The translations under genes were made by a program, and so were the position numbers. Below, piece by piece: positions 1 to 8,964 of a DNA stretch of 61,320 bases. Numbering within the stretch: position 1 is the stretch's first letter; each line of letters begins with the position of its first letter. The notes beneath the pieces were generated by a model that saw nothing but the letters and a program-made list of their open reading frames with translations, was not told where the DNA came from and ran no database searches. Origin of the DNA: Cupriavidus consociatus (GTDB lineage: Bacteria > Pseudomonadota > Gammaproteobacteria > Burkholderiales > Burkholderiaceae); NCBI RefSeq assembly GCF_017814975.1, contig NZ_JAGIQA010000037.1:1-61320 (forward strand), in the 5' to 3' direction.

Positions 1-90
1 GCGCTGACCGGCGACATGCGCTACCGCCCGAGCCCGTGGCTGTGGCGCCGTGCCGGCCTCGGCCAGTCGCTGCTGGCGGGCGAAGCCTGA
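1..90 (+). CDS. C-terminal end of an unidentified protein (cut by window edge)
   Basis: An open frame enters from the left edge and stops at TGA 88-90, giving 29 residues that end in LLAGEA. It is rich in Arg, Trp and Leu and has no motif I recognise. It runs in the same direction as the AraC-type gene that follows 18 bases later, so the two could be co-transcribed. The reading frame is open and GC-rich, but the piece is too short to assign. Confidence 0.4.
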   Translation, partial: ALTGDMRYRPSPWLWRRAGLGQSLLAGEA

Positions 91-108
91 TAGGTCGTCC
101 TGCCAGCG

Positions 109-747
109 ATGACCGGGATGACCGAAGTCAATGCAGTGCCGCCGGAGGTCGCGCCCCGTTCGCTCATCCTGCAATCGCCAGCGTATGCGCGTGTCCAGCT
201 GCGCGGCCTGCGCTTCCCGTTCCCCGTCGTTGCAGAGGTTATCAAGGGCGATTGTGAACTGATCGTGCCGGGTCAGATGCGGGCAAGCCACGACGGCGTG
301 TGGCACACGATCCGGCCACTCGAGTCACCGCGGCTTGTGCTGGCGGAGCGGGCGCGCGTGGCGTTCCGCCAGTTGCCGCTGTCGGGCCGGCAGGCGGAGG
401 CAGGAGAGCGGCGACACAAGCCGATCGCGAGCACGCTGGCCCTGGCGGTGTTCCAGGCACCGCAAAGACCGTGGCGGCTCGCATCGGCGTCGCAGGAACT
501 CAGCATTGATCGACCCGGACGACTGTCCCGATCACTGATGAGTGAAGGCGAGAGCTTTGTCGACCTGGTGGCAACGCAGCGCCTGATGCGCGCGCTGTTT
601 GACCTGGCTGGCACTGGCGGGCAAGCCGCAAGAGCCGGATGCTATGGCTTTCCGGATCGCGCTCGTCTTGAAGATGCGATCTACGATCGCTTCGGGGTGA
701 ACACTGCGATGCTGCATCGTCTGCTGGACAGCCGCTGGCAAGGTTGA
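109..747 (+). CDS. AraC-family-like transcriptional regulator
   Basis: The 212-residue product has no N-terminal domain I can name. Its last 80 residues read like an AraC/HTH_18 DNA-binding domain: LSRSLMSEGESFVDLVATQR matches the first helix-turn-helix and its connecting helix, and the GF-D...FGV segment matches the second. The second half is divergent, with CYGFPD in place of the usual CGF-D, so DNA binding is an inference. The protein is shorter than the usual 280-320 residues. ATG at 109 and ATG at 118 are both possible starts; neither has a clear ribosome site. The gene is convergent with livM, so it is not part of the liv/bad operon, though its position makes it a possible regulator of it. 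Confidence 0.55.
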   Translation: MTGMTEVNAVPPEVAPRSLILQSPAYARVQLRGLRFPFPVVAEVIKGDCELIVPGQMRASHDGVWHTIRPLESPRLVLAERARVAFRQLPLSGRQAEAGERRHKPIASTLALAVFQAPQRPWRLASASQELSIDRPGRLSRSLMSEGESFVDLVATQRLMRALFDLAGTGGQAARAGCYGFPDRARLEDAIYDRFGVNTAMLHRLLDSRWQG

Positions 748-806
748 ATTTCTCTGCCAGCGGCGTCTGGTAGCGATGACCGGGGGGCCAACCGCCGTGC
801 CGCCGG

Positions 807-1844
807 TCAGCGCGCCGAAGGGAACCGGCCAATTACCGCGCCCACCAGCCCTTTCCGGAACAGCAGAACGCACACGATAAAGATGACGCCCGTCACGAGC
901 GTGACGGACTCGCCAAGCGAGGCAAACCACTCGATCCCGGTGATACCGGCCAGCCCGGCACCCATCTCGCCCAGCTTGTTCTCCAGGATCACGATCACGA
1001 GCGCACCGACGACCGGCCCGCTCAAGGTCCCCATGCCGCCCACCAGCGTCATCAGGATGACAGCACCCGACATGGCCCAATGGACGTCGGCCAGCGTCGC
1101 GAAGCCAAGCACCAGCGCCTTCATCGCTCCAGCTAGTCCCGCCAGCGCGGCGGAAAGCACGAATGCCATCAGCTTGAAACGATCCGTACTGTAGCCCAGC
1201 GAGATGGCGCGACTCTCGTTCTCCTTGACCGCGTGAAGTAGCTGGCCAAAGGGTGAACTGACAATCCGGGCAATCAGGCACATCGCCGCAACAAAGACGG
1301 TAACTACGAGATAGTAGAAACTTACGTCAGAGGACAGATCGATCACCCCGAACAGCGCACCGCGCGGAACCCCCTGTAAGCCGTCCTCGCCGCCGGTCTG
1401 CGGTGTCTGCAGGCAAATGAAGAAGAACATCTGGGCCAGCGCGAGCGTGATCATCGAGAAGTAGATGCCCTGGCGGCGGATCGCCAGCACTCCCATCAGG
1501 AATCCGATCGCAACGGCAGTTGCCACGCCGATCAGCAGGCTGACCTCCGTCGAGACATGCCAGGTCCTGATCGCATACCCCGCCATATAGCCAGCGCCAC
1601 CGAACAAGGCAGCATGGCCGAACGACAGCAGGCCGGTGTAGCCGAGGAGCAGGTTGAAGGCCGCGGCAAACAGCGCGAAGCAAAGGATCTTCATCACGAA
1701 GACCGGATAGACACCAAGTTGCGGCGCTAGCAACAACAGCACGACCAGCGCCACGGCCACGTACGACGATACGCGGCTATGCCACGACGCGCGCGCACTG
1801 CCCGCCGGCGTCACCGTGGAAGGGAGAGAGAATTCGGTCATCAT
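807..1844 (-). CDS. livM: Liv-type ABC transporter permease, LivM family
   Basis: The 345-residue membrane protein is a permease subunit of a branched-chain-amino-acid-type (HAAT) importer. It has about nine hydrophobic segments. The family signatures LLLGYTGLLSFGHAALFG near residue 65 and the GGMGTLSGPVVGA segment near residue 275 are the EAA-like contact with the ATPases. Start ATG 1844 sits in an ATGATGA overlap with the livH stop and is preceded by AAGGA, so the permeases are translationally coupled. A longer open frame continues upstream through livH, but it has no family homology there. With livH, livF, livG and the binding protein it makes a full transporter downstream of the ring-degradation genes, so uptake of an alicyclic or aromatic acid is more likely than leucine uptake (inference). 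Confidence 0.92.
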   Translation of the reverse strand: MMTEFSLPSTVTPAGSARASWHSRVSSYVAVALVVLLLLAPQLGVYPVFVMKILCFALFAAAFNLLLGYTGLLSFGHAALFGGAGYMAGYAIRTWHVSTEVSLLIGVATAVAIGFLMGVLAIRRQGIYFSMITLALAQMFFFICLQTPQTGGEDGLQGVPRGALFGVIDLSSDVSFYYLVVTVFVAAMCLIARIVSSPFGQLLHAVKENESRAISLGYSTDRFKLMAFVLSAALAGLAGAMKALVLGFATLADVHWAMSGAVILMTLVGGMGTLSGPVVGALVIVILENKLGEMGAGLAGITGIEWFASLGESVTLVTGVIFIVCVLLFRKGLVGAVIGRFPSAR

Positions 1845-2728
1845 TTTTCCTTGCCAAACAACCCTGCGGGACGAAGCAGCAGGACAATCACCATCACCAC
1901 GAACACCACCGTTGAGGACGCCTCCGGGTAGACCACCTTGGTCAGGCCCTCGATCACGCCCAGGCCCAGGCCGGTTATGATGGCGCCGAGGATCGAGCCC
2001 ATGCCACCGATCACCACCACGGCAAAGACCACGATGATCAGGTTCTGCCCCATCAGCGGCGAAATCTGGATCACCGGCGCGGCCAGCACTCCGGCGAACG
2101 CGGCCAATGCCACGCCGAAGCCGTAGGTCAGGGTGACCATCAGCGGCACATTGACGCCGAACGCCTCGACCACCTTGGGGTTCTCGGTGCCCGCGCGCAG
2201 GTAGGCGCCGAGCTTGGTCTTCTCGATGATGAACCAGGTGCCCAGGCAAACCGCGATCGACGCCATCACGACCCAGGCCCGATAGTTGGGCAGGTGCATG
2301 AAGCCCACGTCGGTGGCGCCCTGCAGCAACTCCGGTGCGGAGTACGGCAGGCCCGAAACGCCGTAGATCGACCGGAACACGCCTTCGATCACCAGCGTGA
2401 TCCCCAGCGTGAGCAGCAGCCCGTAGATATGGTCGAGCTTGTAGATCCAGCGCAGCATCGTCTTTTCGATCAGCACGCCCAACAGGCCGATGACCAGCGG
2501 TGACAACAGCAGCATCACCCAGTAGGTGATCCCTGCGTACGCCATGCCGGCCCACGCGAGCAGGGCGCCCAGCATGAACAGCGCGCCATGTGCAAAGTTG
2601 ATGACGTTGAGCAATCCAAAGATCACCGCCAGCCCCAGGCTCAGCATCGCGTAGAACGCACCATTCACGAGCCCGAGCAGCAACTGCGACAGCAGCGCCG
2701 GCAAGGGAATTCCAAGATCAAGATTCAT
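1841..2728 (-). CDS. livH: Liv-type ABC transporter permease, LivH family
   Basis: The 295-residue integral membrane permease has the usual LivH length. Diagnostic segments are LLNVINFAHGALFMLGA near residue 42 and GGMGSILGAIITGLGLG near residue 235, which contacts the LivF/LivG ATPases. It begins with ATG 2728, 17 bases after livF, and its stop overlaps the start of livM by four bases. It forms the transmembrane heterodimer with LivM in the inner membrane. The order livG-livF-livH-livM is typical of Burkholderiaceae HAAT operons tied to aromatic or alicyclic acid catabolism. The substrate cannot be read from the permease. Confidence 0.93.
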   Translation of the reverse strand: MNLDLGIPLPALLSQLLLGLVNGAFYAMLSLGLAVIFGLLNVINFAHGALFMLGALLAWAGMAYAGITYWVMLLLSPLVIGLLGVLIEKTMLRWIYKLDHIYGLLLTLGITLVIEGVFRSIYGVSGLPYSAPELLQGATDVGFMHLPNYRAWVVMASIAVCLGTWFIIEKTKLGAYLRAGTENPKVVEAFGVNVPLMVTLTYGFGVALAAFAGVLAAPVIQISPLMGQNLIIVVFAVVVIGGMGSILGAIITGLGLGVIEGLTKVVYPEASSTVVFVVMVIVLLLRPAGLFGKEK

Positions 2729-2745
2729 TGCGGTCCCCCGTTCCG

Positions 2746-3471
2746 TTACACGCCGAGCAGCTCGTTGAGCACCGGCATCTTGGCCTGCAGTTCGCCGGCG
2801 GCAAAGCGCTCGACGATCGCGCCGTGCTCCATCAGGTAGAAGCGGTCGGCCAGCGGCGCGGCGAAGCGGAAGTTCTGCTCCACCATCACCACCGTGTAGC
2901 CCTTCTTCTTGAGCATCAGGATCATGCGTGCCAGCGCCTGCACGATCACCGGTGCGAGCCCCTCGGAGATCTCGTCGAGCAGCAGCAGGTTCGCCCCTGT
3001 CCGCAGGATCCGGCCCACGGCCAGCATCTGCTGCTCGCCGCCGGACAGGCGCGTGCCCTGGCTCTGGCGGCGCTCCTTCAGGTTCGGGAACATGTCGTAA
3101 ATCTCGGCCTTGCTCATGCCGTTTTCCCCATTGGCGCCCTTTAGCACCGGCGGTAGCAGCAGGTTCTCTTCGCAGGACAGGCTGGAGAAGATCGCGCGCT
3201 CTTCCGGGCAGTAGCCAATGCCATAGTGCGCAATCTTGTGCGTCGGCAAGCCAATGGTTTCATGACCGTTGACCTTGATCGAGCCCTTGCGCGCGCCGGT
3301 CAGCCCCATGATCGCCCGCAGCGTGGTGGTGCGGCCGGCGCCGTTGCGGCCCAGCAGCGTCACCACTTCGCCGCGGTTCACGGCGAGGTTGACGCCGTGC
3401 AGGATGTGCGACTCGCCGTACCAGGCATGCAGGTCCCGGAGTTCGAGGGCGGGTGTGTTGTCGTTAGCCAT
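2746..3471 (-). CDS. livF: Liv-type ABC transporter ATP-binding protein, LivF family
   Basis: The 241-residue cytoplasmic ATPase pairs with LivG to drive uptake. The signature LSGGEQQ, Walker B LLLLDEISEGLAP and a Q in place of the switch His (VEQN) are normal for LivF. The Walker A at residues 41-48 reads GRNGAGRT, so the usual lysine is arginine; the codon CGC is clear in the DNA. I have an impression that some LivF-like proteins share this, but it is unusual for an ATPase. The start ATG 3471 has AAGGGGAC just upstream. Stop to livH start is 17 bases and livG lies 12 bases upstream, so the genes are in one operon. Confidence 0.92.
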   Translation of the reverse strand: MANDNTPALELRDLHAWYGESHILHGVNLAVNRGEVVTLLGRNGAGRTTTLRAIMGLTGARKGSIKVNGHETIGLPTHKIAHYGIGYCPEERAIFSSLSCEENLLLPPVLKGANGENGMSKAEIYDMFPNLKERRQSQGTRLSGGEQQMLAVGRILRTGANLLLLDEISEGLAPVIVQALARMILMLKKKGYTVVMVEQNFRFAAPLADRFYLMEHGAIVERFAAGELQAKMPVLNELLGV

Positions 3472-3483
3472 CTCGGTGTCCCC

Positions 3484-4254
3484 TTAATGCGCGCCCTGCA
3501 GCGCGGCGTCGGCCGTGCCCATGTACGCTTCCATGACGCGCGGATCCCGCGAGACTTCGGCGTAGGGCCCTTCGGCCAGGATCGCCCCGCGTTGCAGCAC
3601 GGTGATAATGTCGGCAATCGACGACACGACATTCATGTTGTGCTCGACCATCAGGATCGTGCGGCCGGCAGAGACCTGCTTGATCAGCTGCGTCACGCGG
3701 TCCACGTCTTCGTGGCCCATGCCCTGCGTTGGCTCATCGAGCAGCATCAGTTCAGGCTCCATCGCCAGGGTGGTGGCGATTTCCAGCGCGCGCTTGCGAC
3801 CGTAAGACAAGTTGACCGTGACGGTTTCGGCAAACTCGGTCAGCCCGACCTGTTCGAGCAACTCCATCGCGCGGGCATTCAGCACGTCGAGCGAACGAGC
3901 GCCGCGCCAGAACTGGAAGGCGGTGCCCAGTTGACGCTGCAAGCCAATGCGCACGTTCTCGCGCACGGTCAGGTGCGGGAACACGGCGGATATCTGGAAC
4001 GAGCGGATCACGCCACGCCGCGCTATCTGCGCCGGCTTTTCGCGCGTGATATCGATGCCATTGAACAGGATGGTGCCGGCGGTCGGCTCCAGGAACTTGG
4101 TGAGCAGGTTAAAGCAGGTGGTCTTGCCCGCGCCGCTCGGCCCGATCAAGGCGTGGATCGAGCCGCGGCGTACATTCAGGTCGACTTCACTGACGGCAGT
4201 GAAGCCCCTGAATGACTTGGACAACCGCTGCGTCTGCAGAATGAAATCCGGCAT
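3484..4254 (-). CDS. livG: Liv-type ABC transporter ATP-binding protein, LivG family
   Basis: The 256-residue ATPase has a canonical Walker A (GPSGAGKT, residues 38-45), the LivG-type signature LSYGRKRALEIA, Walker B LMLLDEPTQGMG and a switch histidine in VEHNM. It therefore keeps the catalytic elements that LivF alters. I chose ATG 4254 (MPDFILQTQRLSK). The open frame extends to a TTG at 4344, but those 30 residues do not resemble the family. The gene is 139 bases downstream of the binding-protein gene and 12 bases from livF. Confidence 0.9.
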   Translation of the reverse strand: MPDFILQTQRLSKSFRGFTAVSEVDLNVRRGSIHALIGPSGAGKTTCFNLLTKFLEPTAGTILFNGIDITREKPAQIARRGVIRSFQISAVFPHLTVRENVRIGLQRQLGTAFQFWRGARSLDVLNARAMELLEQVGLTEFAETVTVNLSYGRKRALEIATTLAMEPELMLLDEPTQGMGHEDVDRVTQLIKQVSAGRTILMVEHNMNVVSSIADIITVLQRGAILAEGPYAEVSRDPRVMEAYMGTADAALQGAH

Positions 4255-4393
4255 AACAGTTGGAAAGCCAATCTGGAGAGAAAAGGAAGCATCTTCCACA
4301 CGGCCGGAGCAACGCAGCGGCCGTGGAAAGACGCCCGGAGACAAGGACGTTGAAGCGTGGCCAGCTACCTGGCCACTTCAGTTCCCGTGTGCG

Positions 4394-5593
4394 TCAGCCC
4401 TTGAGCGGGCAGGCGCTCTTTTCCAGGGGCTCGAAGGCCTTGTCCCTGGGGATGACCTTGCGGATCTTCAGCAGGTCCCATTCGCTCTTGGATTCGGACG
4501 GCTTCTTGGCTTCAGCCAGGTACATGTCATGCGCCATCAGCCCGTTTGCCAGAATACGGCCGTCCTTGGCAAAGAAGTCGTTGACCGGCGTCGCGCGCAT
4601 CTTTGCCATGACCTTGTCGGCGTCCGCGCTGCCGGCCGCCTGTACCGCCTTCAGGTAATGCATCACCGCCGAATACATGCCCGCCTGCACCATGGTCGGC
4701 ATCATCTTCGTCTGCGCGAAGAACTTCTTGCCGAAGGCGCGGGTCTCGTCGTTGTAGTCCCAATAGAATGCCGTGGTGAACTGCAGCCCCTGCGCCGCCT
4801 TCAGGCCCATGCCTTTCAGGTCGCTATCGAAAATCAGCAGCGGCGCCACCACCTGTTTTCCGCCCCCCAGCCCGAACTCCGAGGCCTGGCGCACCGCGTT
4901 CTGGGTATCACGCCCCGCATTGGCCAGCGCAATCACCTGCGCCTTCGACGCCTGCGCCTGCAGCAGGAACGATGCGAAGTCCGATGCCGAGAGTGGATGG
5001 CGGACCTTGCCGGTGACCTTGCCCCCTGACTGTTCCACCACGCTGACGGCATTCGACTCGAGCGAATGTCCAAACGCATAGTCGGCGGTGATGAAGAACC
5101 AGTCCTTCTTGCCTTCTTCCAGGATCGCGCGTGCCGTGCCGTTTGCCAGCGCGTACGTGTTGTAGACGTAGTGAATGCCGTAAGGCGAGCATTGCTTGCC
5201 CGTCAGCTCCGTGGTGGCGGAACCCGCGAAGATGGTGACCTTCCTCTTGCTCTCGCCAAGCTTCTGCAGCGCCAGCGCCGAGGCCGAGTCCGTGGACTCG
5301 ATGATCATCTCCACATTGTTCCGGTCATACCACTCCCGGGCACGGGTGGAAGCGATATCGACCTTGTTCTGATAGTCGGCACTCAACACCTCGATGGGCC
5401 GGTCCAGAACCTTGCCACCGAAATCCTGAACCGCCATCTTGACGGCAGCAATGCCGCCAGGGCCGCCAATGCCGGAATAGACCCCGGTCATGTCTACCAA
5501 TGCGCCAATACGGAAGGGCTCCGCGGCGGAAGCCACCTGGCAGAACGCCGCCAGGGCGGCAAGAGCGCCGAAGCGCAGTGCGGGTGCTTTCAT
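4394..5593 (-). CDS. Periplasmic substrate-binding protein of the Liv-type transporter
   Basis: The 399-residue protein has a Sec signal peptide (MKAPALRFGALAALAAFCQV, likely cleaved after ASA near residue 23) followed by a Peripla_BP_6 fold beginning EPFRIGALVDMTGVYSG. ATG 5593 is supported by GGAG 9 bases upstream and by the signal peptide; an upstream in-frame start at 5701 is not. It captures the substrate in the periplasm for LivHMGF. Its place between an acyl-CoA dehydrogenase gene and livG joins transport to the acyl-CoA pathway. This family includes binders of aromatic and alicyclic acids, so cyclohexanecarboxylate or a similar acid is a reasonable but unproven ligand. Confidence 0.9.
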   Translation of the reverse strand: MKAPALRFGALAALAAFCQVASAAEPFRIGALVDMTGVYSGIGGPGGIAAVKMAVQDFGGKVLDRPIEVLSADYQNKVDIASTRAREWYDRNNVEMIIESTDSASALALQKLGESKRKVTIFAGSATTELTGKQCSPYGIHYVYNTYALANGTARAILEEGKKDWFFITADYAFGHSLESNAVSVVEQSGGKVTGKVRHPLSASDFASFLLQAQASKAQVIALANAGRDTQNAVRQASEFGLGGGKQVVAPLLIFDSDLKGMGLKAAQGLQFTTAFYWDYNDETRAFGKKFFAQTKMMPTMVQAGMYSAVMHYLKAVQAAGSADADKVMAKMRATPVNDFFAKDGRILANGLMAHDMYLAEAKKPSESKSEWDLLKIRKVIPRDKAFEPLEKSACPLKG

Positions 5594-5820
5594 GGATGTC
5601 TCCAATCGTTCGTTATCGTGACGGACAGCGTTTTCCTCAACGACATTCACTGTCCATACCCGCATATCTGCAACTTCGGTGCCAGCTTCGAAAATGGCCA
5701 TTTTGTCGATAAACCAGGCGTTGGAGGTGTCTTCGACCCAGTTCTGAGTACACTCGTGCCTGCGAACATGTCTTCGCCGAAGACAGTCCGGAAGGCTTCA
5801 AACTGCCGGGCTCAACACCG

Positions 5821-7611
5821 TCAAAACTGGTCGGCGGCCATGGCGAGGACGCTGCCGGCGCCGGCCAGCACGCGATCCCGATAGACAGGTGCGTGGACCA
5901 GTACGTGCTCGGCAAAGAAATGTGCCGTGGCCACCTTCGCCGCCATGAACGCCGGCCGCTCCCCGGTCGCGGCCGCCCGTTCCGCAGCGAGCAGTGCTCG
6001 CCCCAACTGCCATCCGGCGACCAGTTCGCCCGCCAGCACCAGATAGGGAACGCTCCCTGCGTACACAGACTCCGCTTCGTCGCGGCCGCGGCTCGCGACA
6101 TGAGCCGCCACCGCGAGAAAAGCCCGGCGAGCAGTCTCCAGCGCCCGCCGCACCGCACTGGCGGCTGAACTGCCGGATTGCGCAAGCTCCGCTTCTGTCC
6201 GCTCGACCCGCGCGGCGAGATCGCGCGCGACTGCACCGCCATCGCGCAGGGTCTTCCGTCCGACCAGGTCGTTGGCCTGGATCGCGGTCGTGCCCTCATA
6301 GATGGGCAGGATGCGTGCGTCACGGTAGTGCTGGGCAGCCCCGGTCTCCTCGATGAATCCCATGCCGCCATGCACCTGGATCCCGAGCGAGGTCACGACG
6401 AGACTCATTTCCGTGCAGTAGCCCTTGATCAGCGGCAGCAGGAATTCGTAGAAATCGTGCTCGGACTGCCGCACTGCGGCGTCAGGGTGCCTTTCGGCAA
6501 TATCGGCCGCCGCAGCACCGGCAAGAATCATCGCGCGACAGCCCTCGATCCTGCTGCGCATCTCCATCAACATGCGGCGTACGTCCGGATGCTGGATGAT
6601 CGGCACGCTGCCGGCTGCGGCCGCGCCGACGCTTCGCCCCTGTACCCGCTGGCGCGCATACGCGACAGCCTGCTGGTAGGCGCGTTCGGCAACGGCGACA
6701 CCCTGCACGCCAACGGCGAAGCGGGCGGAGTTCATCATCTGGAACATGTATTCCAGCCCACGATTCTCTTCACCAATCAGGTAGCCGGTTGCCCCGCCGT
6801 GCTCGCCATATTGCATGACAGCGGTTGGGCTCGCCTTGATACCCAGCTTGTGCTCGAGGCTCGCCGCATGCACGTCGTTGCGCGCACCCAGCGAGCCGTC
6901 GGCGTTCACCAGCACCTTGGGCACCAGGAACATGCTGATGCCTTTCACTCCGGCCGGCGCGCCCGCAACGCGCGCCAGGATCAGATGAATGATGTTTTCG
7001 GTCAGGTCATGCTCGCCGTACGTGATGAAGATCTTGGTGCCGAACAGCTTGTAGGTACCATCCGGCTGGCGTTCCGCCCGCGTGCGTACCAGCCCCAGGT
7101 CGCTACCGGCCTGGGGCTCGGTCAGGTTCATGGTGCCAGTCCATTGGCCCGAGATCAGCTTTGGCAAGTACGTATCGCGCATGGCATCCGATCCCACTGC
7201 TATTAGCGCCGCGATGGCACTGTTGCTGAGCAGGTCGCAAAGCGCAAAGCTGAGGTTGGCAGCATTGACGATTTCGGAGCAAGCAGTGGCGATCACCCGG
7301 GGCAGCGCCTGTCCACCGTACTGCGCAGGATGTTGAATACCTAGCCATCCGCCCTCTGCGTAGCGCCGGAACGCCGCCTTGAAGCCCGGTGTTGTCGTCA
7401 CCTTGCCATCCGCAATGACTGCCGGCTCGCGGTCGCCTACAGCATTGAGCGGCGCAATCGACTCCTCGTTAAAGCGGGCGCACTCCGCCAGTACGGCTGC
7501 CGCCGTTGCCATGCCGGCGTCCTCGAAACCGTCGAGAGCGGTCATTGCATCGAGCTGGACCAAGTGCCGGAGATTGAACAGCATGTCGTCAAGCGGTGCA
7601 GCGTAGGTCAT
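5821..7611 (-). CDS. Acyl-CoA dehydrogenase, DmdC/FadE-like long form
   Basis: The 596-residue FAD enzyme contains the N-terminal, central (MNLTEPQAGSDLG) and C-terminal ACAD domains plus the extra C-terminal domain of the 3-methylmercaptopropionyl-CoA dehydrogenase group. The probable catalytic glutamate is in PIYEGTTAIQ near residue 439. ATG 7611 is preceded by GAGG at the right distance; the extension to 7755 has no homology. In this operon it is the candidate for dehydrogenating cyclohexanecarboxyl-CoA to the 1-ene, the AliB step. AliB itself belongs to the shorter, about 380-residue type, so this would be a non-orthologous replacement (inference). It lies 445 bases downstream of the crotonase genes and 227 bases upstream of the binding-protein gene. 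Confidence 0.88.
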   Translation of the reverse strand: MTYAAPLDDMLFNLRHLVQLDAMTALDGFEDAGMATAAAVLAECARFNEESIAPLNAVGDREPAVIADGKVTTTPGFKAAFRRYAEGGWLGIQHPAQYGGQALPRVIATACSEIVNAANLSFALCDLLSNSAIAALIAVGSDAMRDTYLPKLISGQWTGTMNLTEPQAGSDLGLVRTRAERQPDGTYKLFGTKIFITYGEHDLTENIIHLILARVAGAPAGVKGISMFLVPKVLVNADGSLGARNDVHAASLEHKLGIKASPTAVMQYGEHGGATGYLIGEENRGLEYMFQMMNSARFAVGVQGVAVAERAYQQAVAYARQRVQGRSVGAAAAGSVPIIQHPDVRRMLMEMRSRIEGCRAMILAGAAAADIAERHPDAAVRQSEHDFYEFLLPLIKGYCTEMSLVVTSLGIQVHGGMGFIEETGAAQHYRDARILPIYEGTTAIQANDLVGRKTLRDGGAVARDLAARVERTEAELAQSGSSAASAVRRALETARRAFLAVAAHVASRGRDEAESVYAGSVPYLVLAGELVAGWQLGRALLAAERAAATGERPAFMAAKVATAHFFAEHVLVHAPVYRDRVLAGAGSVLAMAADQF

Positions 7612-8056
7612 GGATACCTCAGTTAGATGGGGAAGTGAATTGAAGCGCAGCCTGGATCTGGCAGCGCCGTCGCGAAGTGCTCCCATCCTCGTCGGAAAGG
7701 TGCAGTGGAATACGGTGGGGGCCGGCGTGGTGAGCTGACTGCCGACAGGCTCCACCGTGCTGGATGCGAAGCGGCTGTGGCGGATGCAGACCAGCGCCAG
7801 TGCCCTTCATTCATTTCTGGACGGCTACCGTTCATTTCTGGACGGCTACCTCGCCGTTGGCGGCTCAGGCTGGTGCCGTCTGCATCCCCCGGAACCCCAC
7901 CGATTGCGCCTGGCCCGTCAGCAGTTGATGCGGCGGGGACACGCCGATGGCGCACAGCAACAAGCCCTTGGAAACGAGCAGAAGGGACCAACCTTGATGT
8001 GATGCTAGACACGGATGGCCATTAGCCCTTTGCCATGCCGCGTGGCCAGCACGAAC
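7612..8056. other. Non-coding gap with a 21-bp direct repeat
   Basis: This 445-base stretch separates the crotonase gene from the acyl-CoA dehydrogenase gene. I see no convincing protein. It carries a tandem pair of TTCATTTCTGGACGGCTACC units, at 7810-7829 and 7831-7850, separated by one base. It may hold a secondary promoter for the acyl-CoA dehydrogenase and transporter genes; none is clear enough to mark. Confidence 0.45.
7810..7850. repeat. Two-copy 21-bp tandem repeat
   Basis: Two perfect 20-base copies with one intervening G stand head to tail between two genes of the catabolic operon. The spacing of two helical turns would suit a paired protein-binding site, but the unit is not palindromic and a simple slippage duplication explains it equally well. 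Confidence 0.6.
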
Positions 8057-8851
8057 TCAGGAGCCGGAGAACGTGGGCTGTCGCTTCTCGCTGAATGCAT
8101 GAAGGCCTTCCTGGTAGTCCTGGCTCCAGCCAAGCTCCCGAATAAAGGTAGCCTCCATCGACAACTGCTGTTCAAGCGAATGCACCGCGGCGGCAAGCAT
8201 CAACTGTCGCGTACGCACCATGGCCTTGGTCGGCATGGATGCCATCCTTTCAAGGAGCTCGTCAACGCCCGCGGCAAATGCGGCGTCCTCGAGTACGTCC
8301 CAGATCAGTCCCCATTCGGCGGCCTTCTCTGCCGATAACTTGTCCGCGAACAGTGCCAAGCCCATGGCCCGGGCGACTCCGACGCGGTGCGTCAGAAACC
8401 AGGTACTGCCGGTGTCTGGTGTGAGCCCGATCTTCGAGAACGCCTGCAGGAAGTACGCGGACTTTGCCGCCACCACGACATCACAGGCGAGCGCGAGCGA
8501 CGCCCCGCCGCCCGCAGCCAGACCGTTCACAGCAGCAACGCTCGGGACAGGCAGGCTTTGCAGCTTCATGACTAGGGGCTTGAAGTACCGCTCGACGTGG
8601 ATGCCGATGTCGGGCAGCTTCCCGTCCACGATCTGCATCGCCGGATCGGCCAGATCCTGCCCGGCGCAGAATGCGCGGCCCGCGCCAGTGATCGCCAGTA
8701 CGCGTGATGTCTGGTCATTGGCGACCAGGTCGACGGCACGAAGCAATTCGATCATCGTTGCCTCATCGAGACTGTTCAGCCTTTCTGGCCGGTCAAGAGT
8801 AATGCGCGCGACTGCCGCCCCTGTCGTGATCTTGATGTTCTCGAATGTCAT
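8057..8851 (-). CDS. PaaG-like enoyl-CoA hydratase/isomerase
   Basis: The 264-residue crotonase closely resembles E. coli PaaG (epoxyphenylacetyl-CoA isomerase) when recalled side by side: RPERLNS, TGAGRAFCAGQDL, AAGGGASLALACDVV, AFSKIGLTPDTGSTWFL and a C-terminal end like QPTFSGS. The positions of the two classical hydratase glutamates are not glutamate, as in PaaG, which points to isomerase rather than simple hydratase activity. ATG 8851 follows a strong AAGGAGGGG site. No other paa gene is present, so in this operon it may isomerise a cyclohexenecarboxyl-CoA or act on a related ring acid (inference). Confidence 0.85.
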   Translation of the reverse strand: MTFENIKITTGAAVARITLDRPERLNSLDEATMIELLRAVDLVANDQTSRVLAITGAGRAFCAGQDLADPAMQIVDGKLPDIGIHVERYFKPLVMKLQSLPVPSVAAVNGLAAGGGASLALACDVVVAAKSAYFLQAFSKIGLTPDTGSTWFLTHRVGVARAMGLALFADKLSAEKAAEWGLIWDVLEDAAFAAGVDELLERMASMPTKAMVRTRQLMLAAAVHSLEQQLSMEATFIRELGWSQDYQEGLHAFSEKRQPTFSGS

Positions 8852-8964
8852 GGATTGCCCCTCCTTCATGGAATGGCGCCGGTTGCGCTCTGGCCGCCAC
8901 GAGCTGTAACCGGCGTTGAGCGCCGTGCCGGCACCATCGGCGCCGCGCTCTTTCACGCGATACG

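Noticed and set aside
98..815. Similar strings (GATGACCGGG ... GTGCCGCCGG) before and after the AraC-type gene, as possible attachment sites
   Set aside because: The matches are short, GC-rich and broken by gaps, and no integrase or boundary change is present.
1845..2555. Extension of the livM frame far upstream, giving a 582-residue protein
   Set aside because: The added part overlaps livH in another frame and has no membrane-permease features; the ATGATGA coupling fixes the start at 1844.
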